From JAVKFF01 sp040226215 (lineage in GTDB: Bacteria > Pseudomonadota > Alphaproteobacteria > DSM-16000 > Inquilinaceae), in contig JAVKFF010000231.1 of NCBI GenBank assembly GCA_040226215.1, positions 1 through 64,000 on the forward strand: a DNA stretch of 64,000 bases, read 5' to 3'. Shown in pieces: positions 34,665 through 43,229 of this stretch. How positions within the stretch are numbered: the stretch's first letter is position 1; each line of letters starts with the position of its first letter. The position numbers and the translations under genes were made by a program. The notes beneath the pieces are model-generated. The model ran no database searches, was not told the origin of the DNA, and saw nothing but the letters and a program-made list of their open reading frames with translations.

Positions 34665-36581
34665 ATGGCGCGGGTTACCTCAGAGAGCGGTTCCTCGATG
34701 AAGCGCATGATGACGCTGTTGGCCTTCATCTTAGGTCTCGGCGTGACGGCGAGTGCCATCTACACCTCGGGCTTCGGACTTCTGGATCCCCAACTGCACC
34801 GAACGGCCGCCGTCGCCGTCTCGGTAGTCATCGTGGTCCTCACGTCCTCGCTCTACTATCTTCGCAAGCCGCGCACCCGTGCGGTGGCGGCGGTGGTGGT
34901 CATGATCGACCTCGCCATTGTCGCCGTCACCGTCGCCTCGCTCGGCAATCTCGTCTCGATCCGCGACGCGATGGAGACGGGACTCTACGATTTTGATGCC
35001 CTCGATCAGTTCCTCGGGTTCGCGGGAATGGCGGTGCTTCTGGAACTCACCCGCAGACTGTGGGGCCTCCCGCTCTTTCTCTTCGGGTTGATAACGCTCG
35101 CCTATGCATTCCTCGGGAATTACCTCGTCTGGATCTTCTACCATACGGGATTTTCCCTCGATCAGATCGTTCGGTCCATCTGGTACAGCTATCACGGCGT
35201 TTTCGGCTCGCCGACCGCCATCGTCATCGGAACGGTCTGGATCTTCATCATCTTCGGCACGGTGCTCGAGGGCACGGGGGCCGGAGCGGCGCTGCTGCGC
35301 GTATCGCTCTATCTCACCGGTCGGCTTGCCGGCGGACCGGCGCACGCGGCCATCGTCGCCAGCGGACTCTTCGGCACCATGTCCGGCAGCACGGTCGCCA
35401 ATGTCGTCGGAACGGGCACGTTCACCATCCCCATGATCAAGAGCAGAGGTTTCAGTCCCGCCTTTGCTGGCGGTGTCGAGGCAGCCGCATCGACGGGTGG
35501 ACAGATCATGCCGCCGGTCATGGGTGTCGCCGCCTTCCTGATGGCCGAGTTGACGGGTATCCCCTACCTGTCGATCGCTGTCGCGGCGCTTCTGCCGGCC
35601 CTGTTCTACTACGGTGCGTTGTTCGTCACGGTCTATCTGGAGGCGGTTCGCCTCGGCATCCGCGCCACGCCGCGCCACGAACGGGTAAGGCTTGACCGGT
35701 CCGATATTGTCAAGTCGCTGATGTTCATCGGACCGATCGTTGTCATCGTGATCGTTCTGATCATGGGACGATCACCCGCGATGGCAGGCTTCTTCGCCGT
35801 CATCACGACGCTCGCGCTCGGAATCCTCAATCCCGAGATCCGGCGGCGCCCGCAGAAGCTGATCACCACCCTGGGGCGCGCTGGCGAAGCCTGCGCCCGG
35901 ATCCTGGTGGCGGTCGGCACGATCGGCATCATCATCGGTGTCATGAACATGACCGGGTTGGGGCTTCGCTTCGCCAACGTCATCGAGAGCGTCGGCGAGG
36001 GCTCGTTGGCGCTGTCACTCCTACTCTCGATGGCCGGTTGCCTGGTTCTCGGCATGGGCATGCCGACCCTGCCGGCCTATCTGATCATCGTCCTGGTCAT
36101 GGGGCGCGCGCTCGAGATCCTGGGGCTGCCAGTGCTGGTCACGCACATGTTCGTTTTCTACTTCGGCGTGCTGTCCGCGATCACACCACCAGTCGCCTTG
36201 GCGGCGTATGCCGCGGCGCCCATCGCCAATGCAAATCCGCTGACCACGGCGATGATCGCGCTCAAGCTGGCACTGCCCGGGTTCGTGCTGCCGTTCATAT
36301 TCGCCTTCCAGCCCGAGCTTCTGCTCGTCCTGGGGTGGGAGCCTTTCCACCTTGGCTGGCTTCTGATCCGGATGTGTCTGGCCGTCTGGCTGTTCTCGAC
36401 GGGGGCGATCGGAGTGAGGATGTCGCTTTGGCAGAGGGCGGCGAGGCTCGCAGCAAGCGCGGCGGTGGTCTGGGACAACCCGGCTGTCCATCTTGCCGGC
36501 ATCGTGCTGGCAGTGGCCGTCATCGCCTACAATCGCTATCTGAACCGCCGGTTGGCGGCCGTGAATAGTGGCTCTGCCTGA
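34665..36581 (+). CDS. TRAP transporter fused permease (DctQM type), TAXI-associated
   Basis: Large inner-membrane protein of 638 aa with many hydrophobic segments. The N-terminal third supplies the small (4TM, DctQ-like) part and the rest the large DctM part, recognisable from GLFGTMSGSTVANVVGTGTF, the AAASTGGQIMPPVMG stretch and GMGMPTLPAYL. Fusion of both membrane subunits is normal for TAXI-TRAP systems. It lies 64 bp after the receptor gene in the same operon and meets the convergent thiolase gene without a gap. Confidence 0.92.
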   Translation: MARVTSESGSSMKRMMTLLAFILGLGVTASAIYTSGFGLLDPQLHRTAAVAVSVVIVVLTSSLYYLRKPRTRAVAAVVVMIDLAIVAVTVASLGNLVSIRDAMETGLYDFDALDQFLGFAGMAVLLELTRRLWGLPLFLFGLITLAYAFLGNYLVWIFYHTGFSLDQIVRSIWYSYHGVFGSPTAIVIGTVWIFIIFGTVLEGTGAGAALLRVSLYLTGRLAGGPAHAAIVASGLFGTMSGSTVANVVGTGTFTIPMIKSRGFSPAFAGGVEAAASTGGQIMPPVMGVAAFLMAELTGIPYLSIAVAALLPALFYYGALFVTVYLEAVRLGIRATPRHERVRLDRSDIVKSLMFIGPIVVIVIVLIMGRSPAMAGFFAVITTLALGILNPEIRRRPQKLITTLGRAGEACARILVAVGTIGIIIGVMNMTGLGLRFANVIESVGEGSLALSLLLSMAGCLVLGMGMPTLPAYLIIVLVMGRALEILGLPVLVTHMFVFYFGVLSAITPPVALAAYAAAPIANANPLTTAMIALKLALPGFVLPFIFAFQPELLLVLGWEPFHLGWLLIRMCLAVWLFSTGAIGVRMSLWQRAARLAASAAVVWDNPAVHLAGIVLAVAVIAYNRYLNRRLAAVNSGSA

Positions 36582-37763
36582 TCAGACGGTCTCAAGCAAG
36601 GCGGCTGCGCCCATGCCACCGCCCACGCACATGGTCACAACAGCATAGCGTGCGCCTCGGCGACGGGCCTCGATCAGCGCGTGCGCCGTGCATCGCACGC
36701 CGGTCATGCCATAGGGATGGCCGATCGCGATCGATCCGCCCGAGACATTGAGCCGCTCGTCAGGAATGCCAAGACGATCGCGGCAATAGATCACCTGGAC
36801 GGCGAAGGCCTCGTTCAACTCCCAGATCCCGATATCCTCAACGGTCAACCCATGCCGGTCGAGCAGCTTTGGCACCGCGAAGACCGGACCGACCCCCATC
36901 TCGTCGGGCTCGCAGCCCGCGACGGCCATGCCACGCCAGATGCCAAGCGGGGAAAGGTCACGCCGCGCGGCTTCCTGGCTGCTCATCAGGGTGACAGCGG
37001 CCGCGCCGTCGGAGAGCTGGCAGGCATTGCCAGCGGTCACCGTGCCACCATCCCTGACGGGCGGCAGTGCCGCGAGGGCATCGCCTGTCGTTTTCGGACG
37101 GGCTCCTTCGTCCCGATCCAGCCTCACGGTGCGCGGCACGGCGGTGTCATCTTTCCCCTCGGAATGCAGCTTCGTTGCCGTCACAGGCACGATCTCATCG
37201 CTAAAGTGCCCGCCGGCCTGCGCCGCCGCGTGCCGCTGCTGGCTTTTCAGGGCGTAGGCATCCTGAGCACCGCGCGTGATGCCATAACGCCTGGCCACGT
37301 TCTCGGCCGTATCGATCATGGCCATGTAGATGCCCGGATAGCGTTCCGCCACCCACGGATCGCGGGCGCGGTGGCTGTTCACATGAGGCGTCTGGACAAG
37401 GCTGACGCTTTCGACGCCGGCAGCCACGCACACATTCACACCGTCCATCGCGATGCGCGCGGCGGCTGTCGCTATGGCCTGCAGACCGGAGGCACACATG
37501 CGCGATACCGTGGCCGCGGCCGTCCGGACCGGCAGCCCGGCGCGCAAAGCGGCAATGCGGGCGACGTTCTTGCCCGTCGTGCCCTCAGGGATGGCAACTC
37601 CCGCGATGAGGTCGTCGACCTCCTCCGGCATCAGGCGCGCCCGTTCAAGCGCGGCGCCTATCGGGTGGGCCGCGAGTTCCGGCGCCGTGGTATCGTTGAA
37701 GGCGCCGCGATAGGCCCGACCGATCGGCGTGCGCGCGGCTGACGTGATGACGATCTCTGTCAT
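36582..37763 (-). CDS. Acetyl-CoA C-acyltransferase (thiolase, FadA-like)
   Basis: Degradative thiolase of 393 aa from ATG 37763; a longer frame to 37964 is an artefact inside the next gene. The catalytic set is intact: Cys90 in SRMCASGLQA, His349 in GHPYG and Cys379 in MCVGGGMG. It cleaves 3-ketoacyl-CoA with CoA to acetyl- or propionyl-CoA, completing the beta-oxidation cycle with the FadB-type fusion at 12548. Third gene of the minus-strand operon headed by the HSDL2-like SDR, 16 bp after the GST-like gene. Confidence 0.94.
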   Translation of the reverse strand: MTEIVITSAARTPIGRAYRGAFNDTTAPELAAHPIGAALERARLMPEEVDDLIAGVAIPEGTTGKNVARIAALRAGLPVRTAAATVSRMCASGLQAIATAAARIAMDGVNVCVAAGVESVSLVQTPHVNSHRARDPWVAERYPGIYMAMIDTAENVARRYGITRGAQDAYALKSQQRHAAAQAGGHFSDEIVPVTATKLHSEGKDDTAVPRTVRLDRDEGARPKTTGDALAALPPVRDGGTVTAGNACQLSDGAAAVTLMSSQEAARRDLSPLGIWRGMAVAGCEPDEMGVGPVFAVPKLLDRHGLTVEDIGIWELNEAFAVQVIYCRDRLGIPDERLNVSGGSIAIGHPYGMTGVRCTAHALIEARRRGARYAVVTMCVGGGMGAAALLETV

Positions 37764-37779
37764 CAGGCTGCCTCTGTCA

Positions 37780-38793
37780 TCAGGCTGCCGTGAAGTATTC
37801 GAGCGCCCCGGCCGCCCCCAGCCGGGCGTCGGCGCGCCTGCGATCCGTATCGTCGAGAGCCTCGTACTCCGTCCGCAGCCCGTCCAGGCATTTCGCGGGA
37901 TAGACGAAGGACCGCTGCACCAAGCGATGCCCCAGAATTTCCGCTTCGACCGTGTCCGAACCACGCTCCCGCGCCGTCGCCTGGGCTTTCAGGCAGGGAA
38001 GATGTGTCTCCGCGGCGAGCCGCAACAGATCTGTGACCGCTCCTTGCAGGTTTTCGTTCGGGCTGCGCCACGGCCCGGGCTCGATCCCCGACAGGTCGTC
38101 CATTCGAAACACCCACTGATAGGACCGGGGGGCCCGCTGTCGAAGAAGGCGCATCGGCACGGGGTCGAAGGACATGGTGTAGAGCTGCCCGAAGATGCCG
38201 AATTCGGCGAGCGACGGACGCTCGCCGAAAAAGAACAGACCGGTTGCGAGGGCATTCTCCATCGTGCCGAGAAAGCGGTCGAGATAGACCTCCCAGAGAG
38301 GCGCGTTTACGGCGCCGGCGCCGAGATCATCGATCTTCCCGCCCATCCGTGCCGAGAACTTTTCAGCGATCTGCCTCGCCCTGTCGTCGCTCACTGCCCA
38401 ATCGTGCTCACGCGCGGCGGCTTCGAGAACGAATGGCAGATCCTCCGGATAACCCCAGCGATAGTGAAACAGCGCCTTGTTCAGGAACTCATCGGCTGCG
38501 TCCTCGATGATGTGCGCCAGAAGGCGTTCCACCGGGTCGTCGGGCAGGATCGAGCGTTCGCCCGGATGTCGTTCCTCCAGCCGGTAGGCGAGGGGTGTCG
38601 AGTCGACATGGTAGGAACCGTCTTCGGGCATCTGGAGCACGGGAATGATGCGCGGTCGAACTTCTGATATTTCAGAATTGACCTCACGATCGCGGACCAC
38701 CCAGACGAAGTCGAGCCGCCGGTAGCGCATGATTGCCCGCAGCTTCACCGAATAGGGAGACAGGGTCGCGCCGATCAGGCGATAGGGATTCAT
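37780..38793 (-). CDS. Glutathione S-transferase-like protein
   Basis: Protein of 337 aa with a thioredoxin-fold GST N-terminus (YRLIGATLSPYSVKLRA, RIIPVLQMPEDG, DSTPLAYRLEE) and an all-helical C-terminal domain with FFFGERPSLAEFGIFGQLY. It is longer than ordinary GSTs (about 210 aa) because of added C-terminal helices. No catalytic Cys in a CxxC pattern is visible; SPYS occupies the active-site turn. It starts inside the SDR stop (ATGA). A role in catabolism such as glutathione-dependent isomerisation or detoxification is possible but unproven. Confidence 0.8.
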   Translation of the reverse strand: MNPYRLIGATLSPYSVKLRAIMRYRRLDFVWVVRDREVNSEISEVRPRIIPVLQMPEDGSYHVDSTPLAYRLEERHPGERSILPDDPVERLLAHIIEDAADEFLNKALFHYRWGYPEDLPFVLEAAAREHDWAVSDDRARQIAEKFSARMGGKIDDLGAGAVNAPLWEVYLDRFLGTMENALATGLFFFGERPSLAEFGIFGQLYTMSFDPVPMRLLRQRAPRSYQWVFRMDDLSGIEPGPWRSPNENLQGAVTDLLRLAAETHLPCLKAQATARERGSDTVEAEILGHRLVQRSFVYPAKCLDGLRTEYEALDDTDRRRADARLGAAGALEYFTAA

Positions 38794-39656
38794 GTGCCGC
38801 CTTCACCCGCCGCCTGCGAAAGCTCCGCATCGTCGTCCAGGAAGATGTCGAGCCCCGGAGGGGTGTTCGGATCGAAGGCGTACTGGCGGAAATCGGTCAT
38901 TCCCTCCTGCCGCAGAACCTCCTCGTCCAGATAGAAATTGCCGGTGCAATGACGTGCGTCCCGGACGAGAATCGCGTGGGCGGCGTCGGCGACGATTCCT
39001 GGATGCCGCGACCGGGGAAGGCGGTCAGGCGACAGGTTCGCGACAGCCGCCGTCGCGATGGGCGTCTTGGGCCAGAGTGCGTTCACCGCGATGCCGTCGC
39101 TCCTCAGTTCCTCGGAGTGGCCCAGGACGCAAAGGCTCATGCCGTACTTCGACAGCGTATAGGCGAGGTGGGGCGCGAACCATCGCGGGTTCAGGTTGAG
39201 GGGCGGTGAGATCGTCAGGATGTGAGGATTAACTCCCCGTCTCAGATGCGGCAGGCAGGCGCTGGTGCATGCGAATGTCGCCCTGACATTGACCGAATGC
39301 ATCAGGTCGAACCTTTCAATCGGCGTGCCGGCCGTTGGCGCCCGAAAGATTGCCGATGCGTTGTTCACCAGGATATCGATCCCGCCAAAGACAGCCGTGG
39401 CCGCCTCGACCATGGACGCGATCGCGTTGGCATCCCTCAAATCGGTTGCGATTGGAAGAGCCTGCCCGCCAGCGCGCTCGACCTCCTCGCTGACGCTGTA
39501 GATCGTGCCATCAAGCTTTGGGTGCGGTTCTTGAGTCTTGGCGACGATCGCGACCTTGGCGCCGTCCTCAGCCGCTCTCAAGGCAATGGCCCGGCCGATC
39601 CCGCGGCTGGCGCCCGTGACAATCAGCCGCTTGCCTTGCAGATTCGACATCTTCAT
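38790..39656 (-). CDS. SDR family oxidoreductase, HSDL2-like
   Basis: Short-chain dehydrogenase of 288 aa. TGASRGIGRAIALRAAEDGA is the NAD(P) site, NNASAIF the structural motif and YTLSK the catalytic YxxxK. The EPHPKLDGTIYSVSEEVE, ISPPLNLNPRWFAPH and AVNALWPKT stretches closely follow human HSDL2 and its bacterial relatives, which lack the SCP2 tail, as here. It likely oxidises or reduces a hydroxyacyl or hydroxysteroid-like intermediate. A tandem start (MKMSNL) leaves ATG 39656 or 39650. Operon head, under operator site 6. Confidence 0.86.
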   Translation of the reverse strand: MKMSNLQGKRLIVTGASRGIGRAIALRAAEDGAKVAIVAKTQEPHPKLDGTIYSVSEEVERAGGQALPIATDLRDANAIASMVEAATAVFGGIDILVNNASAIFRAPTAGTPIERFDLMHSVNVRATFACTSACLPHLRRGVNPHILTISPPLNLNPRWFAPHLAYTLSKYGMSLCVLGHSEELRSDGIAVNALWPKTPIATAAVANLSPDRLPRSRHPGIVADAAHAILVRDARHCTGNFYLDEEVLRQEGMTDFRQYAFDPNTPPGLDIFLDDDAELSQAAGEGGT

Positions 39657-39670
39657 CGTTCCGCGATTAT

Positions 39671-39690
39671 AACTAACGACCGTTCGTTTC
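39671..39690. promoter_or_regulatory. Operator site 6 inside the promoter of the SDR/GST/thiolase operon
   Basis: AACTAACGACCGTTCGTTT is among the best matches to the block B consensus and nearly palindromic. A perfect TATAAT for leftward transcription is at complement(39666-39671) and GTTAGA at complement(39689-39694) with a 17-base spacer, so the operator fills the space between -35 and -10. A repressor here would directly block polymerase. Confidence 0.7.
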
Positions 39691-40140
39691 TAACTGGTTA
39701 TCCCGGCACTGTCGAGACTTGTCGCGCTGAGCTGTCGAACGCGGTTTCCGTGGATGAGTGCGGACCAAGGTGGGTTCGGTTTAGGAGGCTGACGGCGTCG
39801 CCAATGGCATGGACGCTGGCACACCACGTCGCGCTGGCCTCGTTCGCCGTCTCGATCCAGGCGTCGGATCATCGGCCTGTTCACGCGCCTTCGCGCCGGA
39901 TCAGGGATCGCCCATCGCTTCAGCAGCCAAAGTATCTGCTGGGCACGCCACATCGCCGAGCGGATCGTGCTGATCAATCTCCGGCGCGTGTGCCGGTCGG
40001 TTGCCATCCGGTCGGTCGCCATCCGGTCGATGCGGCTGATCGATGTCAATGCCACCCAAACTCGGCTGTCTCTTTGGTGGAGCGAAGGGGCTGGTCGTCA
40101 CCCCTATGAGCCAAAATCAGCCAGCGCCCGCGACCCATGT
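39691..40140. other. Gene-free boundary between blocks B and C
   Basis: About 450 bases without a convincing gene; open frames on both strands have low-complexity or rearranged-looking translations. A direct repeat of GGTTGCCATCCGGTCG / GGTCGCCATCCGGTCG occurs at about 39998-40029. I see no terminal repeats or transposase motif, so an insertion remnant is only a guess. Confidence 0.45.
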
Positions 40141-40150
40141 TTCCGCCAAC

Positions 40151-40199
40151 TGATATATCAATTGACGAGCCGGATTCTCGATCGTAATCTGATATATCA
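40151..40199 (+). promoter_or_regulatory. Sugar-acid operon promoter flanked by twin TGATATATCA operators
   Basis: Two identical palindromes TGATATATCA lie at 40151-40160 and 40190-40199, each within a 13-base direct repeat CTGATATATCAAT. Between them is a good sigma-70 promoter: TTGACG at 40162-40167, a 17-base spacer and TAATCT at 40185-40190. The second palindrome overlaps the -10. The spacing of 39 bases (nearly four helical turns) suits cooperative binding. The cluster's GntR-family gene at 43226 is the likely repressor, since FadR/VanR-type GntR proteins bind TGxTATACCA-like palindromes. Confidence 0.75.
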
Positions 40200-40225
40200 A
40201 TAAATATCAAAAACGGGAGGATGCG

Positions 40226-41191
40226 ATGAAGTCGACTAGTCTGACTCTCTGTGCGTTTGGCGCTCTGGCGATTGCCTGGTCCGTGCCCGCCGCGGCGCAG
40301 TGGCCCGAGCGGCCGGTGACGATCATCGTTCCGGCGGGAGCGGGGGGTGGAACCGATGCCACGGCCCGGTTGCTGTCGGTCCATCTGGAAGAGATTTTCG
40401 GCCAACCTTTCAACGTGGTGAACCAGGGCGAGGGGGGCGGCCTCGTCGGTATCCTCAACACCGCCAACGCCGATCCGGATGGCTATACGCTCGGCATCGT
40501 CTACAACTACGCCCACTACGACCTGCTCGGTCAGGCCGAACTTTCCTGGGAGAGCTTCACACCGATCGCGCAGTACAATTTCGACCCGGCCGGGTTCAAC
40601 GTCGCCATGGACTCTCCCTATCAGACGCTGGAAGAGGCGCTCGACGCCATGGCGGAGGATCCGTCATCCTTCGATGTCTCCTGCGGCGGCAGTTGCGGAA
40701 CCTCCTGGCATCTCGCCCTGGCGAGCCTCCTGCTCGAGCGCGGGATCGATCCGATGGCGCTCAACATGGTTCCGGCGCAGGGAGCCGCGGCCGGCCTGCA
40801 GGAGATGGTCGCCGGCAATGTCGATGTCGTCCCATGCTCCGTGCCGGAGGCCGGCGCGTTGATCGACGCCGGACGGGTACGGGCCCTTGCCATCCTGAGC
40901 GATCAGCGCCTGGGGGCGTTTCCCGATGTGCCGACCGTCGTCGAGGAACTCGGGATCTCCGTCGAGGGCGGCGCCTGGCGGTCGATGGCGGGTCCGGCCG
41001 GGCTGCCCGAGGATATCGTCGCGCAGCTGGCCCAGGCGATGGACGAGATCGTCCATGATCAGCGCTTCGTCGACGCGATGAACGAGCGTGGGTTCGGCAT
41101 CCGCTATCGCAACACGGAGGAGCTGATCGAGTTCATGCAGCAGCACGAGGCGGATACCGCCGCCGCGCTTGAGGGTATTGGCGCCATCTGA
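40226..41191 (+). CDS. Tripartite tricarboxylate transporter substrate-binding protein (TctC)
   Basis: Periplasmic Bug/TctC-type receptor of 321 aa with a clear signal peptide (cleavage near VPAAA-QWPERPV). The mature start WPERPVTIIVPAGAGGGTDATARL is the family hallmark. It captures a carboxylate and hands it to the TctAB membrane pair downstream. A GGGAGG ribosome site is 6 bases before the ATG, and the start lies 26 bases after the second operator. First gene of the sugar-acid operon; a sugar acid such as a hexonate or pentonate is the expected ligand. Confidence 0.93.
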   Translation: MKSTSLTLCAFGALAIAWSVPAAAQWPERPVTIIVPAGAGGGTDATARLLSVHLEEIFGQPFNVVNQGEGGGLVGILNTANADPDGYTLGIVYNYAHYDLLGQAELSWESFTPIAQYNFDPAGFNVAMDSPYQTLEEALDAMAEDPSSFDVSCGGSCGTSWHLALASLLLERGIDPMALNMVPAQGAAAGLQEMVAGNVDVVPCSVPEAGALIDAGRVRALAILSDQRLGAFPDVPTVVEELGISVEGGAWRSMAGPAGLPEDIVAQLAQAMDEIVHDQRFVDAMNERGFGIRYRNTEELIEFMQQHEADTAAALEGIGAI

Positions 41192-41211
41192 GTGTCGTTG
41201 GGGTGCCGGCG

Positions 41212-41718
41212 ATGATGGATCGATCAGCAACACGCGAAGGCATCGCCGGCATCCTCACCGCCCTGCTCGGTGGCGGGATCGTCATTGAATCCTGGAGCAT
41301 CCCGACGGTCTTCGGATTCAATTACGGTCCCGGCTTCTTTCCCGGGCTGATCGGGATCGGTCTGCTGATCGCCGGGATCGTGCAAGTCGCGACCGCAATC
41401 GTGCGTGGAGCTCCGGCGCCCGTGCCGGTTGCGGGAGTCGGCGAAGGGCAGGATACGAGACGCTGGCGGCGGCCGATGCTCGTGCTTGTCATCATGCTGG
41501 CGCTTACCATGGCGATGCCGCATCTGGGGTTCCACCTGACCGCTCCGGTGGCGCTTGGCCTGCTCCTCGTCATCTTCAGCCTGCGCTGGAGAACCGCGAT
41601 TGTCATGGCGGTCATCATGACAATGGTCATGGACGCGGTCTTCCGGGCCCTGCTGCTGGTTCCGCTGCCATGGGGCGTGCTGACTCCGTGGACAGGAGTG
41701 CTGGCATGGAGGTTCTAG
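41212..41718 (+). CDS. TctB-family small membrane subunit
   Basis: Small permease subunit, about 168 aa with four hydrophobic segments: GIAGILTALLGGGIVIE, the FFPGLIGIGLLIAGIV part, LVLVIMLALTMAMPHLGF and the final pair with GLLLVIFSLRW. Tandem ATGs at 41212 and 41215, and a GTG at 41203, leave the start uncertain by a few codons. It overlaps the TctA gene by 13 bp and works with it as the membrane part of the importer. Confidence 0.85.
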   Translation: MMDRSATREGIAGILTALLGGGIVIESWSIPTVFGFNYGPGFFPGLIGIGLLIAGIVQVATAIVRGAPAPVPVAGVGEGQDTRRWRRPMLVLVIMLALTMAMPHLGFHLTAPVALGLLLVIFSLRWRTAIVMAVIMTMVMDAVFRALLLVPLPWGVLTPWTGVLAWRF

Positions 41719-43229
41719 GAGAGGCGATGGGGCTGGTCTTCAGCCCCGACACGCTGCTCGCCATCCTCGGTGCCAGCGCCTTCGGACTGCTGGTCGGGGC
41801 CATTCCCGGCCTGACCGCCTCGATGGCGACGGCGCTCCTGATCCCCTTCACCTTCTTCATGGATCCTGTGCCCGCGATCGCCACGATGGTGACCGTCACC
41901 GCCATGGCCATATTCGCAGGCGACATTCCCGGCGCGCTTCTGCGCATTCCGGGAACCCCTGCCTCCGCGGCCTATGTCGACGAGGCCTATGCCCTGACAC
42001 GGCGGGGTCGCCCGGAACTCGCTCTCGGCACCGCGCTCTTCTGCTCGGCGTTCGGAGGGCTGTTCGGCGCGATCGTTCTGATCGTGGCGGCACCGACCCT
42101 AGCCGAACTCGCCTTCGCCTTCTCCTCCTTCGAATATTTCTGGCTCGCCTGTCTCGGCCTCACCTGCACAGTGCTCGTGTCGCAGGGGCCGGCACTCAAG
42201 GGGCTGGTCTCGCTGATGATCGGCCTGATCATCGCCACGGTCGGCCTCGATCCGCTCACGGGTCAGATGCGCTTCACCTTCGGCATGCCCGAACTGTCCG
42301 GCGGCTTCGGCATCGTGCCGGTGCTGATCGGTCTCTTCGCCGTCGGCGAGGTTCTGCGGTTCGCGCTGAATCCAGTGGAGGTCAAACCACCGGCACGGAC
42401 GCCCATGCGACATATCCTGAAGGGCTTGATGCCGGAGCTCTGGCGCTACCGCGCTTCGGTGTTGCGGGGCAGCGCTCTCGGCTCGGGTATTGGTGTCCTG
42501 CCGGGTATCGGGGCGGATATCTCGCCCTATGTGTCCTACGCCCTCGCCCGACGCCTGTCGCGAACCCCGGAAAAGTTCGGAACCGGCCATGTCGAGGGTT
42601 TGGCCTCGGCGACAGGCGCAAACAATGCCAGTTTGAGCTCGGCCTACGTGCCGACTCTGGTCTTCGGCATACCCGGCGACTCGCTGACTGCCATGATTAT
42701 CGGCGTCTTGTACATGCAAGGCCTGGACCCGGGGCCGACCGCCTTCGTGCAGCAGCCGGCCGCCATCTACGGCATCTTCATCGTCTTCATCCTGGCCAAC
42801 CTTCTGATGATCCCGTTCGGCCTCGCCGCGATGGGGATCCTGAGGCGCGTGCTGGACGTACCTCGCCGCGTCCTCATGCCGATCATCCTGCTTTTCTGCA
42901 TGATCGGGTCCTTCGCGGTCGAGAACACGATGACGGCCGTCTACGTGACCATCGGCTTCGGCATTCTCGGCTTCGCCCTTGAGAGTCTGCGCTATCCGCT
43001 GGCGCCGGTGATCCTTGGCATCGTACTGGGACCGCTGGTCGAGGATCGCTTCATCACCTCCATGCAGTTCTCCCGCGGCGACCTGCTCGGCTTCTTCGAG
43101 CGGCCGATTGCCGGGGTTCTCGGCGTGGTGACGCTCGCACTTTGGGCCTTGATGCTGTGGAGCATGGTAAGGGATGCGATCAGGCGCCGGCAGAAGAACG
43201 GCGTGCTCGATCAAGGGGTTTCGTCATGA
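41706..43229 (+). CDS. TctA-family large membrane subunit
   Basis: Permease of 507 aa from ATG 41706 (a longer frame to 41670 lies inside tctB). Typical TctA features are LVGAIPGLTASMATALLIP, GDIPGALLRIPGTPASAA and SGIGVLPGIGADISPYVSYA, plus TLVFGIPGDSLTA in the second half. It provides the transport path for the TctC-delivered sugar acid. The ATGA overlap with the GntR gene ties the regulator to the transporter message. Confidence 0.94.
   Translation: MEVLGEAMGLVFSPDTLLAILGASAFGLLVGAIPGLTASMATALLIPFTFFMDPVPAIATMVTVTAMAIFAGDIPGALLRIPGTPASAAYVDEAYALTRRGRPELALGTALFCSAFGGLFGAIVLIVAAPTLAELAFAFSSFEYFWLACLGLTCTVLVSQGPALKGLVSLMIGLIIATVGLDPLTGQMRFTFGMPELSGGFGIVPVLIGLFAVGEVLRFALNPVEVKPPARTPMRHILKGLMPELWRYRASVLRGSALGSGIGVLPGIGADISPYVSYALARRLSRTPEKFGTGHVEGLASATGANNASLSSAYVPTLVFGIPGDSLTAMIIGVLYMQGLDPGPTAFVQQPAAIYGIFIVFILANLLMIPFGLAAMGILRRVLDVPRRVLMPIILLFCMIGSFAVENTMTAVYVTIGFGILGFALESLRYPLAPVILGIVLGPLVEDRFITSMQFSRGDLLGFFERPIAGVLGVVTLALWALMLWSMVRDAIRRRQKNGVLDQGVSS

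Noticed and set aside
39690..40109. Possible transposase gene at the B/C boundary
   Set aside because: Both strands were read in all frames; no DDE, DEDD or HTH motif was recognised and frames are interrupted.
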